Assembly (NCBI GenBank): GCA_001820875.1
Contig: MHRF01000001.1
Coordinates: 56,899-104,826 of the forward strand
Source of the DNA: Candidatus Taylorbacteria bacterium RIFCSPHIGHO2_01_FULL_46_22b
GTDB taxonomy: Bacteria; Patescibacteriota; Minisyncoccia; Phycocordibacterales; DSPV01
Direction of reading: 5' to 3'
DNA: 47,928 bases
The notes beneath the pieces are model-generated. The model ran no database searches, was not told where the DNA came from, and saw only the letters and a program-made list of their open reading frames with translations. Within the stretch, counting starts at the first letter, position 1; each line of letters opens with the position of its first letter. This document shows positions 33,201 to 41,121 of the stretch, piece by piece. Both the position numbers and the translations under genes were made by a program.

Positions 33201-36200
33201 CCGGACCTTGAACGCTCACGCCCCACTTCACAGCGTATGAGCCGTTTACAAGAGTCGGAGTTGAAAGTTCTACCTCATTTGTTATCGCAACTGATACACC
33301 TGCCTTGTCTACCGTGTGAGAAACAGCGCTTGAAGTACTGCCCGTGTATGTGCTGTCGCCACTGTAGGTTGCAACGAGTGAGTAGGTGCCGACAAGTGTT
33401 GCGACAGAATCACTAACGATACAGCTGCCATTCTCAACGTTGGCTGAACATCCTGTTCCACCGTTTACAGTTACGGTGACAGTTCCGGTCGGAGCTGCAA
33501 CCCCGCTAATCGGAGTTACTGACCATGCGACTGTGTAGAATTCGCCAGTTACCGTCGGAGTTGCGAGGGCAACATCATTAGTGATGACGGTTGCAGTGCC
33601 TGCCGCAGTGATTGCGAAGTCTGAAGAAACAAAGGTGAGGGTGTAATTTGAACCAGCAGTCAAAGTTCCCTGCGTGATTGCGTATGTGCCAACCGCTTCA
33701 CCAGCAACTCGCGAGAGTTCTCCGGTGAATACATCGAGGCCAACGAGCGGAGTTGCAGAGTAGGTGAATACCGGATCGACAGCGCCATATACTTTATTCT
33801 GGCCTACCGTTGCAGAAACGGTAATCGCTTTTGCAACCACATGCACTGTGCGAATTACTTGCACTGCTGCATTGAGTGCAGAGTCGGAAACATTGTAGGT
33901 AACAGTGTAATCACCAAGGACAAGTGTGTTTACTGGATTGACAGTAACAATTGAGCCCGTGAGATTTCCATCCACTGCATCAAGTGCAGTTGCACCTGCG
34001 TCAGTGTAAGTAAAACCGTACTCAACTGAAACTTCAGCATCACCGGTGAGAGTGATAACCGGAGCGCCGTCAGTCACTGTTACAGTGAACGTAGTCGGAG
34101 TTGCGTTATTGCCGCTTGCATCAGGACCAGCATTGCACGTTACGATAGTCGGACCGAGAGGAAATACTGAACCGGAAGCGGGAAGACACGAAGCAATCAA
34201 GCCGACATCAATGTTGTCAGTAACAGACGGCAACGTATAGTTGACCGTTGCACCTGCTGGCGAAGTCGCATCAGCAGATACGGGGTCGTGTGCGGCAATT
34301 ACCGGAGCGGTATCAACTACCCCGATATCAAATGTCTTTGAGACAGCGAGATTGCCACTCGTGTCAGCTGCGGTACAAGTGACAGTGGTCGTGCCAAGTC
34401 CGAATGTAGAACCTGAAGCGGGAAGACAGAATGATCCGAGTGTTGAATCAATATCATCTGTTACAAGAGGTGCGCTGTACACCACTGGCATACCTGAAAG
34501 CGAGCTTGCGTTGAGTGTCATATTTGACGGCTGAGCGATAACTGGAGCGACTGCACTTGACGCAGGGGCGCTCGGCATCATCGCAAGACCTTGAGACACC
34601 GTAATCACCGAAGCGCTGGAAGTCTGAATGTGATCAACTAATCCGTCAATGTTCTCTGTCGTGGTGCAGTAATCATATTCAGCAGTTGCCGGACATACCG
34701 TATCCTCCACTTGATGGAACATGAAAATGAGCCATGTCTTTGTTGCAACAGCCGTATTTACTTCAGCGATCATTTCCGCGAGCGTGGTAGTATCAGTCAC
34801 TTCAAAAATCTTGAGTGCGTAGCGATCTGTGGACTGATCGTTGAATCCTTCCTGCGTGCTGCGACCGCCGCTAAATCCGGCTGCTTGCAAACGTGCGATT
34901 ACAGAAGGAGCATCGTATCCATCACCGAATGTGTATGCATAGTTGTCCACCGGAACACCCATAGAAGTGATGAGATCGAAGCGTGATCCATCAACTTCGT
35001 GCTGAAGCACGTCAGCAGGAGTTGAAGCAGAGAGAGCAACTGTGTGCGTGCGAGAGTGAGCGGCGATATCGTGACCAGAAGTTTTCATGCTCAATACTTC
35101 TGTTTCATTCATGTAGATATCTCCGTGCACCTGATTCATTGCGTCGCTGTAGATATACTGCGTGCTCTTGTAGCCTGCAGCATCGAGAAGCGGAATGGCG
35201 TTGTCCAAAATAGACTGCCAACCGTCATCGAAGGAGAACGTAACAAATCCCTGATTGAATATGTCGGTATTGATGACGAATTCAGGAACTGAAAGTACGT
35301 TGCTCGTATTGTTTGATGCATCCTTAACTGCAACGGTGCAGTTTGCGTACGTTCCGTTTGCAAGTGAGTTAAAGGTGATCGTGTTGTTCCCTACTACTGC
35401 ATTGGTTGCAGGGATTGAACATGATCCACCAACTACAACAGAGCCAGCTTCATCAGTGGAGAAGGTGTAGCTCGGTGTGCTGTCGTTTGTCGGTGTCGGC
35501 ACTGCAGTTACCTGTGAGATTACTGGAGCGATAGCGTCAGGAGCAGTCACGGTAACTACCGGACTAACTGCAATGTTAGTTGTCCCGCTAGAACCATCTC
35601 TTGTTGCCGTGGTGAAGGTATACGCACTAGCAACTGGCGCAGTAAGATTTTCATAACGAAGATCAAACGAATCTCCATTATCACAGTCATCAATGTTAAC
35701 TGTAACAACGTTCGAAGAAACCGAAACATCGTTATTACCATTTTCGGGATCATTACCACACGTACTACTTGAAACAGTCACATAACCAGCATTTCCCGAA
35801 GTGGTTTCCTGAGGATTTGTCCAACCAGCAGGTATCGTAATAGTTAGGTCTGAGCTGTCAGAAAAATTTCCACCACTGTTATTTGTGAAGTGGAACACAA
35901 AATCATTGTTTGTGCTTGCTGACAAAACAGAAGAGGGAGCAACCGTCATTGTTCCACTACCATCCATAACCGGAGTTACGTTAAGAACTTCTGTGGGATC
36001 CGTGCTATCGAAAGAAACTGCGGCAGTTAAGGTACGGTTACCGGTAACCGTATCTTTGTAGTAGAAACTAGCTGAGTGTGAAGTGTCACTCCCACCAACA
36101 TTACTCAGAGTTACCGTTGTGACCGGAATCGTTCCAGCAGCGTCGCTGTAGAAAGTACCATTCGCCGCTCCATCACTTAAAGTTACAACAGCATCGGGAG

Positions 36201-36468
36201 CTGAAGAAAGAGTACAGTTCGACACAAAGAAGGAATCACTTGCCGCAACTGTAAACACTGTGGTTACCTGTCCAGTTACAACAGTTGAGGGTGAAGAGGA
36301 GAATAACAAATTATTGCAACCCGAAGCTTCTGCTACACCTGCAGGAACAAAAAGAAGCGAAAACGCAAAAAGCGCAACGACAAAAGCGCCACCCGTTTTC
36401 TTGTTGATAAAGGAGGAAACAAACTTACCAACGCGAACATGCGCGCCGGACCCTATAAAAATAGACAT
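30277..36468 (-). CDS. Giant secreted deacetylase/Ig-repeat/peptidoglycan-binding protein
   Basis: 2063 residues. Signal peptide at about 25-48. A DUF11/Ig-like N-terminal part. A polysaccharide deacetylase (NodB) domain at about 405-630 with FVTFSFDDGW (metal and catalytic aspartates) and AAHSRTH (the two histidines). HYR domains about 635-790. DUF5011/cadherin-like and MBG modules about 800-955, two Big-type repeats (about 956-1155), more Ig repeats, three DUF5011 copies about 1500-1740, a fibronectin III module, an eight-glycine hinge near 1850, and a peptidoglycan-binding domain at about 1950-2020 (LGSRGADVTELQKILTAEG). A short coiled coil ends it. Read: a wall-anchored stalk carrying a deacetylase. 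Confidence 0.88.
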   Translation of the reverse strand: MSIFIGSGAHVRVGKFVSSFINKKTGGAFVVALFAFSLLFVPAGVAEASGCNNLLFSSSPSTVVTGQVTTVFTVAASDSFFVSNCTLSSAPDAVVTLSDGAANGTFYSDAAGTIPVTTVTLSNVGGSDTSHSASFYYKDTVTGNRTLTAAVSFDSTDPTEVLNVTPVMDGSGTMTVAPSSVLSASTNNDFVFHFTNNSGGNFSDSSDLTITIPAGWTNPQETTSGNAGYVTVSSSTCGNDPENGNNDVSVSSNVVTVNIDDCDNGDSFDLRYENLTAPVASAYTFTTATRDGSSGTTNIAVSPVVTVTAPDAIAPVISQVTAVPTPTNDSTPSYTFSTDEAGSVVVGGSCSIPATNAVVGNNTITFNSLANGTYANCTVAVKDASNNTSNVLSVPEFVINTDIFNQGFVTFSFDDGWQSILDNAIPLLDAAGYKSTQYIYSDAMNQVHGDIYMNETEVLSMKTSGHDIAAHSRTHTVALSASTPADVLQHEVDGSRFDLITSMGVPVDNYAYTFGDGYDAPSVIARLQAAGFSGGRSTQEGFNDQSTDRYALKIFEVTDTTTLAEMIAEVNTAVATKTWLIFMFHQVEDTVCPATAEYDYCTTTENIDGLVDHIQTSSASVITVSQGLAMMPSAPASSAVAPVIAQPSNMTLNASSLSGMPVVYSAPLVTDDIDSTLGSFCLPASGSTFGLGTTTVTCTAADTSGNLAVSKTFDIGVVDTAPVIAAHDPVSADATSPAGATVNYTLPSVTDNIDVGLIASCLPASGSVFPLGPTIVTCNAGPDASGNNATPTTFTVTVTDGAPVITLTGDAEVSVEYGFTYTDAGATALDAVDGNLTGSIVTVNPVNTLVLGDYTVTYNVSDSALNAAVQVIRTVHVVAKAITVSATVGQNKVYGAVDPVFTYSATPLVGLDVFTGELSRVAGEAVGTYAITQGTLTAGSNYTLTFVSSDFAITAAGTATVITNDVALATPTVTGEFYTVAWSVTPISGVAAPTGTVTVTVNGGTGCSANVENGSCIVSDSVATLVGTYSLVATYSGDSTYTGSTSSAVSHTVDKAGVSVAITNEVELSTPTLVNGSYAVKWGVSVQGPGAGTPTGTVTVTGGSECTADVSAGQCDVTSTEAGLKTLIATYNGDANFNSNVSGGVSHTVNPADQTITFDPLANKATNATPFALTASASSGLPVSFSIISGPATVDADTLTITGAGTVTVRASQAGNANYNPAVDVDQSFLVTVAPEVVIDSAPASFINTADTAVTFHVTGDYTTLVCELDSTPIACESAVELVLSALSETPHSLSITATDALSNSDVETISFTVDITAPTVLLSTTASNPTNISPIPVTVTFSEPVTGFDSSDISVSNGTIGNFAGSDAVYTFDITPDNAGPFTVTADVAYGVATDVALNPNGQATQLAMPYDAVAPTLTVDAPVINATAITGTTDIDATVVVTIDGNNYDADGEETGTWTITTPVLVDGSYPISVQATDALVNTTVNTSRTLIVDTTAPVITVDGDDPQVIEVGSEYIELGATVTDALDASPVLTISTTTVNTGVVGSYTVTYDAIDAAGNTAVQKTRTVNVVDTQAPVITILGANPQIIVVTNAYVELGADVSDNYDSGLVATIDASAVNTSALGTYSVLYSVTDASLNSTSTTRTVNVVDSLPPVITLTGSSVVTLHVGDTYTDAGATALDDVNGDLTGSIVIGGDTVATSTMGSYVITYNVSDLSGNAAVQVTRTVNVVPVIGSEAATTATTNSITITWTTDHGATSRVIYDTVSHDPVTGSAPNYGYAFSTVEDSATTTVHSVTVSGLSVGTIYFLRPVSHGSPETVGNEVTKETQNAPTAAAAPAGGGGGGGGGGGFTQVASLKINNGATQTNVATVTLTLAAPSAANQMWISNDASFADGAWTTLTNTVSWTLTSGSGVKTVFVRYGLGNSVIATASAGIELSGAGTQGQVLGAAAFNFTRTLSLGSRGADVTELQKILTAEGVYTGPITGYFGPLTQAAVKAYQTKHGLDPVGIVGPKTRVALNAGNGTVAGASTVNTDALLAQLQALLAQVAKLQAELKAMQGN

Positions 36469-37048
36469 AGAGCTCTGGTTATTTATTAACTAACAAACTA
36501 AAAGTACGTACTTGAAGCAGTTTCCCAGAGCTACTTGAAGTAATTTGCTATGCTACTCGCCTGACTTCAAAATACAAGCGAAAAAAATTCCACGACATAT
36601 TCGAAAATTGATGTCAACTATACAATTAATTGCAGAAGCGTAGTATCACGCACGAACAGCTCCTTTCTTTTGAGAGGGGTTTCATTTTTTGAGAACAGAA
36701 ACGAGATCAGAGCGGGCCTAAAAACTCCAGCTTATAGCTGGTTTCCCAGGGTTTTAGGCCCGCTCTGATTTTGTTCCGGTAAATCACGACAGGACACCGG
36801 ACGTATCCACAGTATACCTGCAAAAAACACGGTCAGATGTGGAAGAAAACGGGGGTGCACAAAATAGGTGTACTTTTTTTCAAATAGATAGTAGACTCGA
36901 ACCAAGTCGCAAACCTGAAAACAAAGGGCGCGCGACACAGGGAAACCAGCTAAGCCGCAAAGGCTATGGCTGTTTTATTTTTGTCAAAAACAAATACTGC
37001 TGATATCAAAAAAACCGCGCTGAACCGGATCGTATTCACCTATCACCC
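36469..37048. promoter_or_regulatory. Long divergent leader region with hairpins and repeated motif
   Basis: 580 bp between the divergent 2063-residue and 877-residue genes, without a gene. GGGAAACCAGCT occurs here twice (36940-36951 plus; 36736-36747 minus), each followed by a hairpin and T-run: CAGC/AGCC-gcaaa-GGCT/GCTG then TTTTATTTTT (36947-36982), and CCAGCT-ata-AGCTGG then AGTTTTT. An 18-bp stem (about 36706-36770) encloses the second. A partial copy (CTCTGGGAAACTGC) lies at about 36522 on the minus strand. This looks like transcription attenuation or structured 5' leaders for both surface genes. Confidence 0.5.
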
Positions 37049-39682
37049 ATGCCGGTATTTTTAGACAGCACCAAACGCCGCAAGACCTATTTTCGAGTTG
37101 CGGTAGTCGCATGTTCGGCACTTCTTGTTGGAGGTGTCATTGGTTTTTCTCTGCTCCTTTTCCGAGGCGAACAAAAAAGACCTGTCGTTCGATATGAAAA
37201 TACGGCAGACTCGTATCTCTATTACTACAGCGGCGCGGGAGCAAAAAAAGTAGCGCTCACCTTCGACGACGGACCACGCTTTAAAATTACAGAAGAGTTG
37301 ATGGATATTCTCGAGGCGCAAAAAGCTCCGGCAACATTCTTCTTTCTCGGACAACACATACTCCTCCAGCCACATATCGCGTATGAAACTGCAAAGAGAG
37401 GTTTCATAATCGGCAATCATTCGTTCTCACATCTTGAAAATGTACACAAGACGCAAAAGCGTCTCGCGCTTGAACTGCGGTCAACTGGCTATCTGATTTC
37501 AAAAATTACTGGGACAAGTCCTGAATACTACCGGCCTCCTTTTCTCCTCGGCATCGGAGTCGATCCGACAGTAAATCCATACCTCCCGATCCCAAAGGAT
37601 GTTCTCTGGACACTCGAAAATGGATATGTGCCTGTCGGCTCCGACATTGATGCACGAGACTGGCTCGCCACTTCATCAGAAGCCGTACTTCTCGGAATCA
37701 AACAGGCAACAGAAGGATCCGCGCAGGGGCATATTGTGCTTCTACACGAAGAACGACATACCGTCGAAGCTCTACCTTCAATCATCTCGTATCTACGAGC
37801 AGAAGGGTACACCATTGTACCTCTGTCAGAATTACTCAACCCGCCCAAGACACTTGTACTCACCGATACACTGCAAACAGGAGATACTGATGCAACAACA
37901 AACGGACAAGTGTCTAAACTCCAGTGGTTTTTGTATAAAGCGGGCGAATTGGATCCGTATCTCATCACGGGAACATTCGGAGCGCAGACCATGAATGCCC
38001 TCGGTCGATACCAGCTCCGCACTGGCATTGTCGAACCAACCAATATTGATCCCTCACGTTTTGGCGTTACCGATCAGAGGACTCGCGAGGTGCTTGCCGA
38101 ACACGCGACAGAAGTTCTTGCGGGAACATCTGCACTCGCTCCCTCCAGCGCCACAGCCAACGTATGGCAAAACTCACAAGCATGGGTTGGAAATCTCGCA
38201 AGCAAGGCGTACATCAACCTGTTCCCCATTTTCAGAAATATTCTTGCATTCATGGTGATGTTTACGCTTCTTCTTGTAGTACTTCGAATAACTCTTCTCC
38301 TCACACTAATTGTCATAGGAAAATATAGGAAAGTCCAACCGCGTACTGAATATGATCATGACAAGAATCGAGGAATCTCGGTACTCATCCCCGCATATAA
38401 CGAAGCCGAAAACATCCGGTCCACAGTCGAAAGCGTTCTCGCAAGTGAATATGAAAAGAAAGAAGTCATTGTTATTGATGATGGATCAACTGACGCAACT
38501 GGAGACATCGTCCGCGCGACCATAGCCGCGCACCCCGAAGCGAATCTCAAGCTGATTCAGGTTGAAAACGGCGGAAAAGCTCGTGCGCTCAACCAAGGGG
38601 TTGCAGCGAGCCGATACGATATTTGTGCAGTGCTTGATGCCGATGCCGTGCTCCATTCCGAAGCTCTTCAGTATTTCGTACAGCATTTCAAAGACAAAGA
38701 TGTCGGTGCAGTTGCTGGAAAAGTGTATACAACCGGAAGCAAAAATTTGCTCGACCTCTTCCAAGCACTGGAATATGCTATGGGCCAAAATATCGACAAG
38801 CGCGCATTTTCAGTCATCGGATCAGTCGGCGTAGTCCCCGGCCCTGCAGGCGCATGGCGGAAAGAATATGTCCTTGCCGCGGGCGGGTTCAGCACTGATA
38901 CACTGGTTGAAGATCAGGACATGACATTAACGCTTCTTCATCAAGGAAAAAAAGTACACTATGAGGAACGGGCAATCGCCTACACCGAGACCCCTCACAC
39001 ACTTAAAAATTTCCTCAAGCAAAGGTTCCGCTGGATATACGGAACTATGCAGTGTTTCTGGAAACACAAGAGTATTTTCATAGAACAGCCTAAAAGCATG
39101 ATGAGTTTGGTAGTGCTGCCCAATGTTTTCTTTTTCAACATCATCATTCCGCTCACCTACCCGTTTGCAGACTCCGCACTCTTGTTCGGACTCATATTCA
39201 AAGACTGGACGAGTCTTGTGCTCCCTTTCCTCTTGTTCACTGTGTTTGATCTTACCTATGCGTGGTTCGGTGTAAGAAAAGAAGAGAAAAATTGGCGACT
39301 GCTTCTGATGGTACCCTTGCAACGTATTGTTTATCGACAACTCTTGTATATCACTGTCGCTCGAAGCGTTGTGCGAGCAATCGAAGGGATCGGATCGGGA
39401 TGGAATAAATTCCCCAAAATGGGAGAGACGCAGCGTTTTTATTTCTCGGCAGTTTCTTCTGGGACCGAGTCATACACAATGCATGAACCAATCGTAAGCT
39501 CCGTATTTATACCCACCAGTCAGCCGTCAGTGATTGAAACTCCGCCAAAGGCAGAGAGCGAACCACAGGTATTTGCAGAACTTCCTGCGCCAAAAGAAAT
39601 TTTGCTTGAAACAAACCCTACCGTATGGGCTCCTGACACACTGGCGCATCAACCGGACGAGCAGACAATTCATACCGCCTAA
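37049..39682 (+). CDS. Polysaccharide deacetylase fused to a processive glycosyltransferase
   Basis: 877 residues. Anchor helix at about 15-38. NodB deacetylase at about 65-280: VALTFDDGPR, GNHSFSHLE, RPPFLLGIG. Then a peptidoglycan-binding-like helical segment (NGQVSKLQWFLYKAGELDPYLITGTFGAQT) at about 290-345. Two membrane helices at about 393-427, then a family 2 glycosyltransferase: ISVLIPAYNEAENI, VIDDGSTDATGD, VLDADAVL, LVEDQDMTLTL and the processive QRFRW motif in FLKQRFRWIYG. C-terminal helices follow, then a proline-rich tail. The fusion joins the PgaB-like and PgaC-like steps of exopolysaccharide synthesis, so it probably makes and trims a polymer. The product cannot be named. Confidence 0.93.
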   Translation: MPVFLDSTKRRKTYFRVAVVACSALLVGGVIGFSLLLFRGEQKRPVVRYENTADSYLYYYSGAGAKKVALTFDDGPRFKITEELMDILEAQKAPATFFFLGQHILLQPHIAYETAKRGFIIGNHSFSHLENVHKTQKRLALELRSTGYLISKITGTSPEYYRPPFLLGIGVDPTVNPYLPIPKDVLWTLENGYVPVGSDIDARDWLATSSEAVLLGIKQATEGSAQGHIVLLHEERHTVEALPSIISYLRAEGYTIVPLSELLNPPKTLVLTDTLQTGDTDATTNGQVSKLQWFLYKAGELDPYLITGTFGAQTMNALGRYQLRTGIVEPTNIDPSRFGVTDQRTREVLAEHATEVLAGTSALAPSSATANVWQNSQAWVGNLASKAYINLFPIFRNILAFMVMFTLLLVVLRITLLLTLIVIGKYRKVQPRTEYDHDKNRGISVLIPAYNEAENIRSTVESVLASEYEKKEVIVIDDGSTDATGDIVRATIAAHPEANLKLIQVENGGKARALNQGVAASRYDICAVLDADAVLHSEALQYFVQHFKDKDVGAVAGKVYTTGSKNLLDLFQALEYAMGQNIDKRAFSVIGSVGVVPGPAGAWRKEYVLAAGGFSTDTLVEDQDMTLTLLHQGKKVHYEERAIAYTETPHTLKNFLKQRFRWIYGTMQCFWKHKSIFIEQPKSMMSLVVLPNVFFFNIIIPLTYPFADSALLFGLIFKDWTSLVLPFLLFTVFDLTYAWFGVRKEEKNWRLLLMVPLQRIVYRQLLYITVARSVVRAIEGIGSGWNKFPKMGETQRFYFSAVSSGTESYTMHEPIVSSVFIPTSQPSVIETPPKAESEPQVFAELPAPKEILLETNPTVWAPDTLAHQPDEQTIHTA

Positions 39683-39734
39683 AACACAAAACGATTGCAG
39701 TTTCATTAAAAAAGGATAGAATGCTTTCTTTGTA

Positions 39735-41036
39735 ATGAAACAGGATAATTTTTGGAAAATCTTTTGGTCAACCATGCTGACAGTACTCGTGATATGTACG
39801 AGTGCCTTGTTGTGGCTGAAAATCGGATATTTGCGGTTGCCGGAAGATACCGCGCTTGCGGCGGCAGTTGGAGTGCGATATGACCCCGCACGCGATCCCT
39901 TTAGAAAAGAGGTGGTACCTGAAGAAATGGTTATACGAAAAATCCCTCTTTTGGCAGACTATTTGTATCGAGAATCTATTCCCTTCGGGTTTGAGGATTG
40001 GTCGTGGGGAGTTGCGTCAAAATGGAGATCGAGCGAGCAAGCATTTGAAGGAACCTTCTCACTGCACGCAAAATTTCAAGAACCATGGGCGGGTGTGCGC
40101 TTGAGTGCCCCGTCAGTCGATATTACAGAATACCAATCACTTTCGCTGTCTGTATATCCTGACGCGAACATCACTGATTTATATTTAGAACTGTATAACA
40201 TCTATGGACAACCTATTGAACGTCAATCACTCTCGTGGTACGCACATGAAAACAAGCTGACGCCAAATCAATGGAACGCTTTGAGAATCCCTATCTCGAA
40301 TCTCATCTCATCGCGGGAAAACATAAAAGAAATTACTGGATTTTCTATCAGTGCAGGAGAGAAAACCGGATCTGCTTTCATTGATGCAGTCCAATTTACC
40401 CGCACCGCAACCGTATACCCGCGCTGGGAAATGGCAAGTTCAAGCGCCGGAGGATGGGGAGCAGATATATTTGCAAGCACCACGCAAGTGTCTCTTCCTT
40501 ATTCGCTCTCGAGAACAGAAAGCGATCTTCTGAATTGGCGTCCGATTTTTGGAACATTTAAAAACAGTGAAAAAGGAGTGTTGGTTGGACCGACAGAAAA
40601 GAAAACCACTGGGTCTATGGCAGTATTTGGAGGCGGAAAAGAGTGGGGAAACTATCGCGTAAACATGGGGATTTATTGGGGGATGACCAGTACTTTCTCA
40701 ATCTTGGTCAGATTTGCTGATGACGCAAATTTTGTCGCCTGCGCATATTCAAACTACGGTTCATTCATTCAGATGTATCAAGTCAAAGACGGAGACTCAA
40801 CACTGGTTGCACAATCCCCTCTGCTTGCAATCCGAACTCTTGAACCGTGGAAGGATGCTTCTCACGGAGCTGAAGTTCGGGGCAATAAAGTCTCTTGTTT
40901 CTTGGACGGCGAACGAATTGTCTCTGCCGATTTGCCTACTATGCCTTCTCGAGGGACTGTGGGAATAGAAACATGGAGTGTGAACTCGGATGATTACCCG
41001 CACACGCTCCAGTCTCTCACTGTGTCTCCGCTATAA
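39735..41036 (+). CDS. Membrane-anchored carbohydrate-binding-like protein
   Basis: 433 residues, 52 bp after the deacetylase-glycosyltransferase gene. Anchor helix WSTMLTVLVICTSALLWLKIGY. Residues about 75-220 look like a CBM11/galactose-binding beta-sandwich (FGFEDWSWGVASKWRSSEQAFEGTFSLHAKF, LRIPISNLISSRENIKEITGFSISAG). A second lectin-like/laminin-G-type sandwich follows (YRVNMGIYWGMTSTFSILVRFADDANFVACAY, GNKVSCFLDGERIVS). No catalytic motif. The position suggests it holds or senses the polymer made by its neighbour. Two cysteines could pair. Confidence 0.7.
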   Translation: MKQDNFWKIFWSTMLTVLVICTSALLWLKIGYLRLPEDTALAAAVGVRYDPARDPFRKEVVPEEMVIRKIPLLADYLYRESIPFGFEDWSWGVASKWRSSEQAFEGTFSLHAKFQEPWAGVRLSAPSVDITEYQSLSLSVYPDANITDLYLELYNIYGQPIERQSLSWYAHENKLTPNQWNALRIPISNLISSRENIKEITGFSISAGEKTGSAFIDAVQFTRTATVYPRWEMASSSAGGWGADIFASTTQVSLPYSLSRTESDLLNWRPIFGTFKNSEKGVLVGPTEKKTTGSMAVFGGGKEWGNYRVNMGIYWGMTSTFSILVRFADDANFVACAYSNYGSFIQMYQVKDGDSTLVAQSPLLAIRTLEPWKDASHGAEVRGNKVSCFLDGERIVSADLPTMPSRGTVGIETWSVNSDDYPHTLQSLTVSPL

Positions 41037-41061
41037 ATTTTTTACTCTTCACTTCTCGAGC

Positions 41062-41092
41062 AAAAAGGAGCGCGCATCGCGCGCTCCTTTTT
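41062..41092. terminator. Terminator between the convergent genes
   Basis: AAAAAGGAGCGCGC/GCGCGCTCCTTTTT with a 3-nt loop, a symmetric hairpin that works in both directions. It lies between the ends of the 433-residue gene (plus) and the peptidoglycan-binding gene (minus). Confidence 0.85.
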
Positions 41093-41121
41093 GGGACTTT
41101 GTCCCACCGTGAATGCCCTTT

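Noticed and set aside
36900-36985. GEMM-type c-di-GMP riboswitch before the synthase gene
   Set aside because: AGGGAAACC and CCGCAAAGG recall GEMM pieces, but the P1b hairpin and the closing helix are missing, so the match is not adequate.
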